From the NCBI GenBank assembly GCA_033557465.1, contig CM066041.1, forward strand, positions 154,851,532 through 154,915,531: DNA of 64,000 bases, written 5' to 3'. The DNA comes from Ichthyophis bannanicus (taxonomy: Eukaryota > Chordata > Amphibia > Gymnophiona > Ichthyophiidae). Each line of letters starts with the position of its first letter. Positions within the stretch are counted from its first letter, which is position 1. Below, one piece after another: positions 31,228 to 41,464 of the stretch. The notes beneath the pieces were generated by a model. It saw only the letters and a program-made list of their open reading frames with translations, had not been told where the DNA came from and ran no database searches. A program made the translations under genes and the position numbers.

Positions 31228-33514
31228 TGGGTGCCGGTTCCAGTATGGCTGGACCTGATCTAGTAGTGAACATTTCAGGAGCAAATTTGACAGCGCAAGA
31301 ACTAACTGTTTTGAACAGAGGCCTTTCCTTTGTTCCCCGGACACATTTCGATATGTTCCAATTTCATCTTGACTTTGAGAGATTTCTTCGTAAACTGTCC
31401 TTGAAACATTTTTTTGCGGAAAATGTCCCTTCCTCTTCCACCGTTCAATCATCAGATAACCATCTGGATCTTATTGATGTGCCGCGGATCCCACTACCGC
31501 TCAGGTCGAACTGGTCACCACCAGGCCCTTTACATCCGGGCTTAGAAATCTTTAAAACACTAGTATTACAGGACATTCAACGATTGCAGAAGTCGAAGAC
31601 ATCAGTTCACTATGCTCTTCCCTATCCAGAAAACCAAGCACTACAATCTTTAAAATCACGTTCTGACTTAGTCATTAAACGTGCGGATAAGGGGGGAGCA
31701 GTGGTGATCCTTAAACGAGAAGACTATTTGACAGAGGCTTTTCGTCAATTAGAAGATATAACCATATATGAGCGCTTAGCGATAGATCCAGGCCCGGAAT
31801 TACAACAACGCATTAAGGACTTGACCTTATTGGCTATGTCAAATAAATTAATATCTAAGAAAGAGTTTAAATTTTTAAATGTCATTTCTCCAGCAGTGGC
31901 TAAACTCTATTTAGTGCCTAAGATACATAAACATCTGGTCCGGCCTCCTGGGCGACCGATTGTATCGACCAAGGGCAGTTTGCTTGAGCCGTTGTCCGCT
32001 TTCATAGACACATTTCTGCGCCCGCTATTAATCAATATCCCCGCATATTTACGGGACACCACTGATTTTCTTTGCATATTGAGCGGGTTGGATAAATGGG
32101 CAGCTGATATAGATGTAATTCTCGTCACGATGGATGTTGTTTCCCTTTATACCAACATCCCTCAGCGTGCAGCTTTAGAGGTAGTACAAGCAACATTATT
32201 CAATAGGGGTGATCTTTCTGAATCTATGATTCAGTTTTGATGGAACTAGCAGATTTAGCAATTTATAATAATTATTTTACTTTTGAAGGGCAGCTGTTTA
32301 AACAAATCTCGGGTGTGGCCATGGGAGCCACATGTGCCCCTTCAATCGCCAACTTCTATATGGCCATGTTTGAGGACCATTGGATAGGTAGTTCCCCGTT
32401 CACCCCTAACATCATTATCTGGAAAAGGTACATTGATGATGTTTTTTTGCTTTGGCAGGGATCGGAAAGGCTGCTTTTATCTTTTTTTCAATGGATCAAC
32501 CAGTTAGATCCCAATATTAAATTTACGTCAAACTACCATCATAACACCTTAACTTACTTAGACGTAATGATTACGAGAGGGAGAGAACATTGGGACACAT
32601 CAGTTTTTAGGAAGTCCACTGATCGTAACACTCTTCTGCATTATCATAGTGCACACCCCAGATCATTGAAAGAGGGGCTCCCGTTCTCTCAATTCCTCCG
32701 TTTTCGGAGGAATTGTTCGAGTGATACCGAGTTCAAGATTAAGGCACAACAGTTGAAAATGAATTTTTTAGAACGGGGGTATCCGAGTACAGTAATTAAG
32801 AGAGCGTATCGTAGAGCTTTATATAATCACCGCAATTTACTATGTCAACCGTCTAGTCACAGACGGCAGGTTGATGATAACACAGTTAATTTGATAACAC
32901 AATTTTCACCCTTTAGCAGAGATATTCAACGTACTTTGCAGAAACGTAAAAATGTACTAACCACAGTACCGGGTTTAGCAGGTAAGAAATTGCGGTGCGT
33001 TTGGCAAAGGCACCGCAATTTAAAGGAATATTTGAGTCCTACGGTTTTGCCCACTGTATTAGAAGCAATACATAATAAGGGACATAAACGCTGTGGCAAC
33101 TGTGATATTTGTGCCATTACATTAGAGATAACAACATTTCACCATCGTCAGAGAAATTATACTCTTACATTTTCCACTGACTGCGATTCAAAAGGGGTAG
33201 TTTATGTGGTACAATGTCCATGTAATTTAATTTATATAGGCAAAACGATACGCTCTTTTAGGGTACGCATGCGAGAACATCGGAGCAGATTGCGCTGTAA
33301 AGTTGAGCAAGCCCCATTGGTCCAACATTGCCTCAAAGAAAGCCATACATTTGATCAGCTGGTGTGTTTTTGCATTGATCAAGTGGCAGAAGGTAGGGGA
33401 AGTAGGTCACAGGATCAAATTCTGACACAAAGAGAACAGCGGTGGATATATAATTTGAACACCGTCGCTCCACATGGATTGAACGCAATGATAGAATGGG
33501 CAGCGTGCTTGTAA
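31224..33514 (+). pseudogene. PLE ORF2 (reverse transcriptase plus GIY-YIG endonuclease), plus-strand copy, one frameshift
   Basis: This is the better of the two copies. Codons from the ATG at 31224 are open to 32240, where one T is missing (CAGTTTTGATGG against CAGTTTTTGATGG) just after ESMIQF. The rest, 32237-33514, is open. Order: PKIHKHLVRPPGRPIVSTKG near 31918-31978, VTMDVVSLYTNIPQ (motif A, about 32125-32166), GVAMGATCAPSIANFYMAMF (motif B, about 32312-32370), RYIDDVFLLWQG (motif C, about 32426-32462), the linker finger CGNCDIC...HHR near 33092-33147, and GIY-YIG with VVYVVQCPC, LIYIGKT, RVRMREH at about 33199-33282. Sequence downstream is the 3' UTR and the right pLTR. Confidence 0.9.
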
Positions 33515-33648
33515 TGAATGGCTTTTTGTGAATGGGAGGCCGGACTCATGAAATCCCGCTTTGGGATAGGATTGGCGCTTTAGAGGGGAGGAGTCAATTA
33601 CGTTGGTTTTGACGAATCCTTTTAAATACCTTTTGAGAGTTGTGAACC

Positions 33649-34365
33649 GCATGCGCGGCGTCCCTTCATCTTTCAGTTTAATTACGCAAGTTAAGAGAAG
33701 GAGACATATTGCAGTTTCGGACGTGGGCAGCTGTATTCTGTAAGTAGCTTGTATTATCGTTTTAGCTCAGTTCATACACATTTGCCGAGAATATAACAGC
33801 TGTTTGATGGGAAGTAACATGTCGTCTATACTGTTTGTTCGCAGGGTTCATGATCCCCTGAAGAACCCGATTAGGAGAAACGCTACTGGCGCTGGGGGAG
33901 AGCGTCGGGATCACACAAACATTGTCAGCTGTTACCTCAATGGATTAAAACATTTCAGTACATTTTTGAACGTTTTGGTAACTTCGGACTTTAGAATTTC
34001 ATATTGAGATGGTCTTTGAGAGATCGTTTTACTCATTTCAAAGACGGGAGTCGAGTTTTGAGAAGTACGACGCAAAATAGAAAATTTATGACCTCTCGAT
34101 ATTATTTTTAAGATGAGCACTAGTGGTTTTTACCAGAGTATAAATAAGTAATTAAAGATTAAGGAAATAAAACAGAAAAATTTTTTACGTTGGGAGTACC
34201 ACCGGTGGATAGCAGAATGCTGTTGGACAATTAAAAGAAGATTAAGACTATAGTACACCTGTTTAAGCTTTTTTCTACAACATTTAAATGGAGTAAATTG
34301 CAGGTTTACATAGTTTTAAAGTATTTCCCTGTAGTTCTACTGAACGTCATCATACTATTTACTAG
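33649..34365 (+). repeat. PLE terminal repeat (pLTR), right copy without extension
   Basis: This is the reverse complement of the other two pLTRs and ends ...CATACTATTTACTAG at 34365, directly at the duplication. The 42-nt extension found on the other two copies is missing. One visible base difference lies near 33800 (AACAGCTG against AACAACTG or its complement in the others). Confidence 0.9.
33851..33913 (+). ncRNA. Hammerhead ribozyme in right pLTR
   Basis: Plus strand: TGATCCC 33851-33857, CTGAAGA 33858-33864, stem II region 33865-33876, GAAA 33877-33880, stem III ACGCT (33880-33884) with AGCGT (33901-33905), cleavage C at 33906, GGGATCA 33907-33913. All conserved core bases are present, as in the other two copies. 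It lies 3' of the plus-strand unit's genes. Confidence 0.87.
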
Positions 34366-34379
34366 ATGGCTAATGATTT

Positions 34380-34640
34380 GACACTGGAATAGGGATGGAA
34401 GTCCTTATTTTGAGTAATTGCTTTGCTATAATGAATGAGCCTGATCTCAGAAACTAAGCAACGTCAGGCATGGTTAGTATTTTGATGGGAGCCCACCTTG
34501 ACCTGCTGTATACTTATTGCATGGAAGAAAGACCAGGCAATGTACGTCCGGTTGCACCTTGCCACAACAATCCAAGGGCTGGGTCATCAGGAGTCAACAC
34601 TGATTCAACAGCATGCAGTAATGGCAATAATGGTAGCCTG
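34380..34640 (+). mobile_element. 5S rRNA-derived SINE with RTE-like tail
   Basis: From 34439 the sequence CTGATCTCAGAAACTAAGCA...GGTTAGTATTTTGATGGGAG follows the middle and 3' half of 5S rRNA. The body (ACCAGGCAATGTACG) and the tail GGAGTCAACACTGATTCAAC follow. The first 30 or so bases of 5S are not recognisable. It is oriented opposite to the related SINE at 2520. Confidence 0.7.
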
Positions 34641-34714
34641 CACATGGAAAGGAAATGCTTTTTAGTAGAAGGAACCAGTTCTAACATAGCAAATACGACA
34701 TGGTGAGAATTAGG

Positions 34715-35785
34715 TTAACAAGTGAGGTTATTTATTTATTTATTTTATTTATTTAACATTTCTTATATACCTCCTTTCATGATATCAAGGTTAACAAATT
34801 TGCAGATGACACAAAACTATTCAAAGTTGTTAAAACCCATGAGGATTATGGGAAATTGCAAGAGGATCTTGATAAATTGGAAGACTGGGCATCCAAATGG
34901 CAGATGAAATTTAATGTGGACAAGTGCAAAGTTATGCACCTAGGAAAGAACAACCCAAACTATGGTTATACGATGCAAGGTTCCACATTAGGAACCATCA
35001 CTCAGGAAACAGATTTAGGCATCATGATGGATAACATGTCAAAACCCTTCACCCAGTGTGCAGTGGCAGCCAAGAGAGCAAATAGAATGCTAGGTATAAT
35101 GAGGAAATGAATGGAGAATAAAACAAAGGATATTATAATGCCTCTGTATCGTTCCATGGTGTGACTGCACCTTGAATATTGTGTGCAGTTCTGGTCGCCG
35201 TATATTAAAAGAATATAGCGTTATTAGAAAACATACAGAGAAGAGCCACCAAAATGGTAAAGGGGATGAAAGGATACCCCTATGAAGAGAGGCTAAAAAG
35301 GTTAGTGCTCTTCAACCTGGAAAAGAGACGGCTGAGGGGAGATATGATAGAAGTCTATAAATTAATGAATGGAGTGGAATGGGTAAACGTAAATCGATTG
35401 TTTACGTCATCAAAGTATAGAAAGACTAGGGGGCATGCAAAGAAGCTACAGGGTAGTCTATTTAAGGCTAATAAGAGAAAATATTTTTTCACTCAACACT
35501 TAATCAAACTCTGGAATTTGTTACTGAAGGATGTAGCAAAAGCTGTTAGTGTAGCCGGGTTTAAAAAAGATTTGGACAAATTCCTAGAGGAAAGGTCCAT
35601 AAACCATTATTAAAGTGGACCCAGGATATCACTGCCTGACCCAATACAAGCACCGAGGAACCTGTGTCTTTTGGGGAAACTGCTAGGCACTTGTGACCTA
35701 GATTTGCCACTGTTGGAAACAGGATACTGGGTTTGATGGACCTTGGTCTGACCCAGTATGGTATATCTTATGTTCTTATGATGCT
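34715..35785 (+). mobile_element. CR1-A LINE 3' part
   Basis: It is 5'-truncated just before motif C and interrupted at 34734-34789 by an A-tailed fragment. It then reads [71 protein letters not shown] and the NHY* end at 35613. The 3' tail ends TATCTTATGTTCTTA near 35780. Stops near 35108 and 35163 and small indels inactivate it. Confidence 0.88.
34734..34789 (-). mobile_element. Tiny L2-type 3' end insert
   Basis: A (TTTA)n run and TTTCTTATATACCTCCTTTC form the reversed LINE 3' end. The six bases AGGTTA appear on both sides (about 34728-34733 and 34788-34793), consistent with a short duplication inside CR1-A. Confidence 0.6.
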
Positions 35786-35809
35786 ACACGGTTAGCATTG
35801 GGAAGTTCC

Positions 35810-36120
35810 AGGTTGATAATTAGGGAATCGATCGGCGGCAATATTTAGCCATTGTCCGGTTATCCCTCATCGGTGAAAGTTACGTGAGAAAAGCTGTCTT
35901 AACTTTTGCCATCGAAGCTAACCGAACAGCAGCTGAATATCACTGCTGCCCAGTTAGCTTCTGTTCCATGTGCAGATGTGCGGCAAACCAGGATATTAAA
36001 TTCTGGTAGACGGATATGGTCCTGACACTGAATATCTGGGTTAGGTCTTCAGCGGCAATGGCTAGGTGCTGTACTCGTGCTAATCGCTGCTGCTGAATAT
36101 TGAGCCCTAAGCTCTTATGA
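35810..36120. other. Unassigned, possibly MITE-like
   Basis: The words GGCGGCAATATTTAGCC near the left and GCTGCTGAATATTGAGCCC near the right are roughly complementary, and GCAGCTGAATATCACTGCTG is itself self-complementary. This looks like a non-coding DNA-transposon remnant. No family is named. Confidence 0.3.
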
Positions 36121-36121
36121 G

Positions 36122-36215
36122 AAGAGACTGTCTCTTACATATCTCTGTACAGTGCTGCATATCCCTTGTAGCACTATATAAATGATTAGTACTAGTAGTA
36201 GTAGTAAGTGTCTGA
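36122..36215 (+). repeat. L2-type LINE 3' tail
   Basis: GACTGTCTCTTACATATCTC, then TGTACAGTGCTGCATATCCC, GCACTATATAAATGATTAGT and a (TAG)n end. The same tail is seen at 51595 and 52920 in the same orientation. Confidence 0.6.
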
Positions 36216-36254
36216 ATCAACCATCAAGAACATTTTCTAACTGTCCTGCCTCTT

Positions 36255-36382
36255 AGAATATGAAAGTGTCAGAAAGAAATTTAACACCACATCTGTGTAG
36301 GTGCCCTTCGAAAATCCCGGATAAGGCATTTGCACAGATAACTAGGGAAGTTACCCATATAAATGCCTTTGAAAATCGAGCC
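36255..36382. other. Unassigned spacer
   Basis: The sequence includes GTGCCCTTCGAAAATCCCGG and ATGCCTTTGAAAATCGAGCC, a style seen at ends of MITE-like repeats. No structure was confirmed. Confidence 0.25.
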
Positions 36383-37135
36383 CTTAATGTTAAAAAATGT
36401 AAGGTCATGCATTTGGGCTGCAGCAATCAAAGGGATCAATATAGTATAAGCGGTGAAGTACTTTTGTCCACTAAAGAAGAGCGGGACCTGGGCGTGGTTG
36501 TGTCTGATGATCTTAAAGTAGCTAAACAGGTAGAAAAGGTGACGGCAAAAGCTAGAAGGATGCTTGGGTGCATACGGAGAGGAATGGCTAGCAGAAAAAA
36601 GGAGGCGATAGTGCCTCTGTATAAGTCTTTGGTGCGACCTCATTTGGAGTATAGTGTGCAATTCTGGAGACCGCACCTTCAAAAGGATGTGAACAGGATG
36701 GAGTTGGTGCAGAGGGTGGCTACTAAAATGATTAGTGGTCTTCATTATAAAGCATATGAGGACAGACTGAAGGATCTTAATATGTACACCTTAGAGGAAA
36801 GGCAGGATAGAGGTGATATGATTGAGATGTTTAAATACCTCCATGGCATAAATGTTCAGGGAGAGAGCCTCTTTCAATTGAAAGCAAGTTCTGCTACATG
36901 GGATGAGGGTGAAGGGGGATAGATTCAGGAGTGATATGCAGAAATATTTCTTTATGGAAAGAGTGGTGGATCTGTGGAATAGTCTCCCAGTGGAGGTGGT
37001 AGAGATGAGGACAGTAACTGAATTCAAAAAAGCATGGGACAAACACAGAGGATCTCTAAAGGAAAAAAGAGTAGTAGTTGATATGAGAGGGTAGACTAGA
37101 TAGGCCATATGGTCTTTTTATGCCGTCATGTTTCT
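36383..37135 (+). mobile_element. CR1-C LINE 3' part
   Basis: It starts in the RT thumb (NVKKCKVMHLGCSNQRDQYS) and continues with KEERDLGVVVSDDLKVAKQV, ARRMLGCIRRGMASRKKEAI, VPLYKSLVRPHLEYSVQFWR, EDRLKDLNMYTLEERQDRGD and, after a frame change at about 36900, the RKYFF/VVEMRTVTEFKKAWDKHR end. The 3' terminus ends GTCATGTTTCTATGA near 37135. It is a young copy with few lesions. Confidence 0.88.
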
Positions 37136-37494
37136 ATGAATTACCAAAATACCCGAAGCAAACGTTCTGGATTTTTTACAGTTAACACCTCAAAACCTTT
37201 TTTCTCTCTCTCCCTTATTCCAATTTTTATACTCTGTTTACAAACAAATCTTTAATAAAAAACCATACCATCCCTTGAAACTTACTCTACAGCCCTCTCT
37301 CCTCTGCTCTCCCTCCCTCCCTCCTTTGCCCCAGGGTTCCACTTCGCTCTGCACAGCTATCCCCATTCAGTGCTTTCCAATCATCCACCACACACACGAG
37401 TAAGCATAATGCTGCAACTTTTCCTAGATGTTTTCAAATGCCTCATATTTCTACTTGGGAATGCCTGTAAGATTTTCCATGAGGCCTTTATGAA
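37136..37494. other. Unassigned spacer
   Basis: A stretch of CCCTCCCTCCCTCCTTTG near 37310 is low complexity. Nothing else was recognised. Confidence 0.4.
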
Positions 37495-37838
37495 GCAATG
37501 AAGCTCCAGGGTAACCTATTTAAAACTAATAAGAGAAAATATTTTTTTCACTCAACGTGTAATCAAACTCTGGAATTTGTTACCGGAGGATGTAGTAAAG
37601 GCTGTTAGTGTTGCTGGGTTTAAAAAAGGTTTGGACAAGTTCCTGGAGGAAAGGTCCATAAACCACTATTTAAAAGGGACCCAGGATATCAATGCTTGAC
37701 CCAATACTAGCATTGTGGAGCCTGTGTCTTTTGGGGAAACTGCTAGGTAGGTATGACCTGGATTGGCCACTGTTGGAAACAGGATACTGGGCTTGATGGA
37801 CCTTGGTCTGACCCAATATGGCATATCTTATGTTCTTA
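37495..37838 (+). mobile_element. CR1-A LINE 3' end
   Basis: The end of the coding region (MKLQGNLFKTNKRKYFF with one extra T, then [20 protein letters not shown] and [18 protein letters not shown]) and the 3' tail to CTTATGTTCTTA are present. It is 5'-truncated. Confidence 0.85.
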
Positions 37839-39059
37839 ACCTTATTTGCCATTGCTGAGCCATGGGTGGTTTCAATTGCTTCCAATGTGCAACTGTCTCA
37901 CATCACACTGCAATCATGTGTGCAAGCCTATCTCACTGGCATTCTCCAGCACTCGGGAGCAGTCTCAACAAAAATATCTTGGGGTCCAAATCACAGGAAA
38001 ATCTTGCATATGTCACCAATGGCCTCCCTTACTGCACTTCAAAATACTTTCACCTTAGGGCAGGTTCACCAAATATGCTGGAAGTTACCTTCACTTTCAC
38101 ATACCCTTCCGCTCATCTCTGAGGCTCCTGGGTATATTAGCCTACTACTGGGAGTGAGGCACCATCTATATATGATTTTATAACAGTTCTGCTTTAACAG
38201 GGTGGCTACCGTAACCCTCCCTGCATCATTAAGCACCTGAGCCTTGTGCCCCTTCCCTAACTCCATCCCCAAATCCCTTTCCCAGACCTCATAAATTTAA
38301 ATTTAACAAATGTTTCCCTGCCTAACAGCCCATAAAATAATATAACTACCTCTTCATCTGCTTCTTCAGCTTAGGTACCTCTTGACCAAAGTTTCCTACC
38401 AGCATGTTTTCTTTAAGTAGTGCTTCACCTGAAGCACTTGAAACCTTTTTCTCTTCAGTAGGTTAAATTGTTCCTGTAACTCCTGAAACTCCAAAAACCT
38501 ATCCCAACAACAAATTGACCAATGCACATTAGCCCTACTATAGACCGCCCTACTAAACCTGGGGGAATCTCTTGGTTGTGTCAAATTGGAGTAAACAAGG
38601 ACAAAAGAGTCACACCTTTGATAGCCTCCTTACCTTAGTCCACACTACTAACAGGTATACTATATATCGGTTACCAACCTTTCCCAAAATATTCGCCCAT
38701 CCTGGATTCCACCGCCATCTGGTTCATAGGGAATTTTGTGACCCCCACCATGTCCCCAGTAGTTCTTGAGACCCCCTATTACATTACAGGGCAATGTAAT
38801 GGAATCACTTTAGACTGTAAACTATCATTTAATAAACATTTCAGTCAGTCATGATTCTTTTCACTTAGATGTATATGTGCTAATAAATCTCATTTAGATG
38901 TCAAAGATTTATAAACACTAATTCATGCCCTCTTTTTATGAGATTAGACTACTGTAATTCACTGTATCATGGAATTAAACTCAAATCCCTAAAGCATTTA
39001 TAAATTCTTCAAAACAGCAATTAAAAAGATATCCCATGCAACAAAATTCAATCACGTGA
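37839..39059. other. Unassigned sequence
   Basis: No convincing gene or named repeat is seen over 1.2 kb. Parts such as 37980-38120 read like LINE 3' untranslated DNA but could not be placed. Confidence 0.4.
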
Positions 39060-39345
39060 CTCTTCTTATTGAACCCCTCGGTAAGGCCTGGAATGAGAGC
39101 AGGGGGTGGGAGTGGTCATAAGAGAGGAGGACTTCGAGAGGGGAGGTTATTCTTGCTGCAGATTAGTAGGTGTGGGGGGCATCTTGCAAGGGGGGATCTT
39201 ATGTAAAGGGGTGCACTTTCTTGGGGGTGCATCATGGGGATCACCTGTCAGAGGGTGGGCAGGATCAAATGGTCTAAGGGAGGGGTCTAGGGGGATGATC
39301 TAGGTTGGGAACAATGTTGTGGGGGGGGGGGGGATAAGATGGCAT
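39060..39345. repeat. G-rich low-complexity stretch
   Basis: Repeated GGGTGG, GGGGG and AGAGGG words end in an uninterrupted run of about 15 G at 39318-39332. It may form quadruplexes. No coding was seen. Confidence 0.6.
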
Positions 39346-39377
39346 TAACAGTTGCCTCTTCATGCCAGTGTCTATAT

Positions 39378-39575
39378 GTTTCCTTTTTTTATTTTTTTAA
39401 GTCCTGTCAAGTCAGTGCTGACTCCTGCCGATCCAACTGTCTCTGGGTTTTCTTGGCAATTTATCATGGAAGTATTTTCTTACGAGGCAATAGAGGGTAA
39501 AGTGATTTGCCCAAGGTCACAAGGACTGCCAGTGGGAATTGAACCCTTGATCTTCTGGGTACTAAGCAGTTGCTT
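39378..39575 (-). mobile_element. tRNA-derived SINE with RTE-like tail, 5'-truncated
   Basis: On the minus strand it has box B (GGGTTCAATTCCCACT), a body like that of the SINE at 385 (CCTTGTGACCTTGGGCAAAT) and the tail GGAGTCAGCACTGACTTGAC followed by an A-rich end. Box A is missing because the copy breaks off near 39575. Confidence 0.75.
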
Positions 39576-40109
39576 CCCTACAGACTTGGATTTCCAAAAT
39601 GAGGCCCATCGAAACCACTCCTCCCCATTTCACCCACGGCCCCTTGACATCTAAATGTACTAAACATCCCGATGTGAAAATAACCTCTGTTGTAAAATGG
39701 CAGTTACATGTAAATGCCAATCTGCTTGTGGAAATGCTGCCATTTACATAGGATGAATGCTTCTACAATAACCCCCAACATGGACTAAAGTGGGCAAAAA
39801 ACCACTCAACTCCAGTTACCAAGTCTTTTATATTGAAAATAAATCTAACCAACCTACAGTTAATATTCTGATGAGTCTCCCAAGAAGGTGATTGCCTTAT
39901 GGTGCAAAGAGGATTTACCGTCTTCTATTTGTTTCTAATGGAGAAGAGGCAAGATGACAATTATCTTAACAAAAGGAGACAGCCTTCAAACATAATAACC
40001 AAATACACAAGCAGCAGGCCTAGGTGAACCCAAGGCAACAACAGACTCCGCACTCCTGCAGGATACCATAAGACAGAACAAGCAACATCCAAAAGGGCTA
40101 TTTCACTCT
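39576..40109. other. Unassigned sequence
   Basis: No coding or repeat match was recognised. Confidence 0.4.
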
Positions 40110-40405
40110 TGGCATCCTCCCTGAAGAACTAAGAGCCCAAAATGACCTCAAAGACTTTGGCAAATACCTCAAAACCCACCTGTTCGTGGATTCCTATGGA
40201 CAAGTAACATAACTTTCAAACACCACAACCCTGCCACAAGCGGCCATCAACAGCCTGCACGCCCGACTGAGAACTGAGAACCAACTCTCGATAGTCTATG
40301 TGTATGTCCTGTCATCCCCCCTCCTGTTGAGTGCAGATCCCCATATTATGTTCCTAACCACTTTGACTGAAGGATAAGGTGGTATACAAAACTGGTTAAA
40401 TAAAA
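40110..40405 (+). mobile_element. L2-type LINE 3' end
   Basis: The frame reads LGILPEELRAQNDLKDFGKY and LKTHLF, the end of an L2-like ORF2. The tail ends GGATAAGGTGGTATACAAAA then TTAAATAAA. Confidence 0.65.
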
Positions 40406-40479
40406 TGGATAACAAAGGTCACCAGAGAGCACCCTGGTGCTGAGCGGCACATACGTGTTAATAGAAAGCACACACTTAC

Positions 40480-40597
40480 TCCATCATGGCTTCTTTCTTG
40501 CAACAGATACAGCAGCAACACAGGAGACACAGTAGAAGAATCAGCAGCATCACCACCAGGACTCCAGCCCCTATAACTCCCATCCGCTGGTTCACTT
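40480..40597 (-). CDS. Probable exon of a host gene coding for a transmembrane segment
   Basis: On the minus strand a pyrimidine tract with CAG (TGCTACTGTCTCTTTTCAG) ends at 40598 and a GTAAGTGTG donor starts at 40479. They enclose 118 nt. In the frame starting with two leftover bases AA, the exon reads VNQRMGVIGA, then GVLVVMLLILLLCLLCCCCI and CCKKEAMM, and ends with two bases GA (phases 1 and 2). This is a single hydrophobic span of about 20 residues followed by a cysteine cluster and a KK stop-transfer signal, as in type I membrane proteins whose juxtamembrane cysteines are palmitoylated. The gene was not identified. Another frame of the same stretch is open for 74 codons and is likely a shadow. 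No neighbouring exon was found. Confidence 0.6.
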
Positions 40598-40599
40598 CT

Positions 40600-41464
40600 G
40601 AAAAGAGACAGTAGCAATCAGTTAACAAGAAACAGGAAAAGGAAGGCGATTAGGATACACCTGAACATAAATAAAAGTGGCAAGGAGTGCTTGAAATCAC
40701 ACTGAGGCACTTCATGCTGGAATCAGCATAATTGACCAAATCAATTATGTTAGTGTAAACTCCATTACAGGACAACTTTCTTGAAAGTAGGTGCCTACTT
40801 TTCTTTAGAAAATGCTAGCATGTGTGGTTAGCAACGTGTGTTGAGGGTCCAATCACTTGCACCAGCCCTAGAGCTGCTGTAAATGCTCATATCTAGATTT
40901 CTAAAGAATGTGCATTAATTATAGTATTTTATAATTAATGCACATAACTTTGCGCCTTACCCACCCTCCACCACTGTTCACACCACAATGAAAGTACATT
41001 CTATTTACATAGGATGCAGCACTCACTTACACGCGTAACTGGCCACATATGCATGAAATAACTAAAATATTCCCACTTGGGTGTATTCTTGCTGCCTAAA
41101 TCTAGGCAGCTCCTTATAAAATGACCCCTAAAATGTGAACCCTAGCATTTCAGACTGACATATTTTCACCATAATCTGCTTTTTCACTGCACTGCATTCA
41201 CTGCTGGTAAACAGACCTAACCATTTCTATGTCGCTCATGCCAGATCGGAGTAAATTTGAACAAAAAACATACACATTCTACAGTAACTAGTCATGTTGT
41301 ATTATGAGCCATAAACTAACATGTTTTTCATATGTCCCACAGGGTGGGACATACAATTGGAATGGGAAAATTTGAATGTCCCACGGGGTAGGACAGCCAA
41401 ATGGAAAGGACTAAAGGATTGTTTAGGCTATCTGACATGAACAGCGCTGGCAAAACCTACAGCT
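40600..41464. other. Unassigned sequence, possible intron
   Basis: This lies upstream (in minus orientation) of the probable exon. A near-repeat of GTCCCACAGGGTGGGACATA and GTCCCACGGGGTAGGACAGC at 41335-41396 is the only structure noted. Confidence 0.4.

Larger units (their letters stand above)
25885..34365. mobile_element. Composite of two Penelope-like elements, head to head, three pLTRs
   Basis: The order from left to right is: pLTR (25885-26643), PLE coding unit on the minus strand (29803-26777), pLTR in the same orientation as the first (29812-30570), 5'-truncated PLE coding unit on the plus strand (30571-33514), pLTR in opposite orientation (33649-34365). A single 14-bp duplication flanks the set, so it probably entered as one event. 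By eye the pLTRs differ by about one base in 759. Tandem or inverted arrangement with 5'-truncated partner copies and variable duplications is known for Penelope-like elements. Both units carry an ORF1 and an RT/GIY-YIG ORF2. Which vertebrate PLE family this is (Neptune-like or other) could not be settled. Confidence 0.9.

Noticed and set aside
31067..31452. Frames antisense to PLE ORF1 and ORF2 (also 28825-29210, 26285-26488)
   Set aside because: They mirror a well-supported gene on the other strand and appear in both copies only because the DNA is repeated.
40396..40617. The 73-codon frame covering the probable exon in another phase
   Set aside because: It crosses both splice sites and lacks a hydrophobic pattern; the phase giving a membrane span fits the splice signals.
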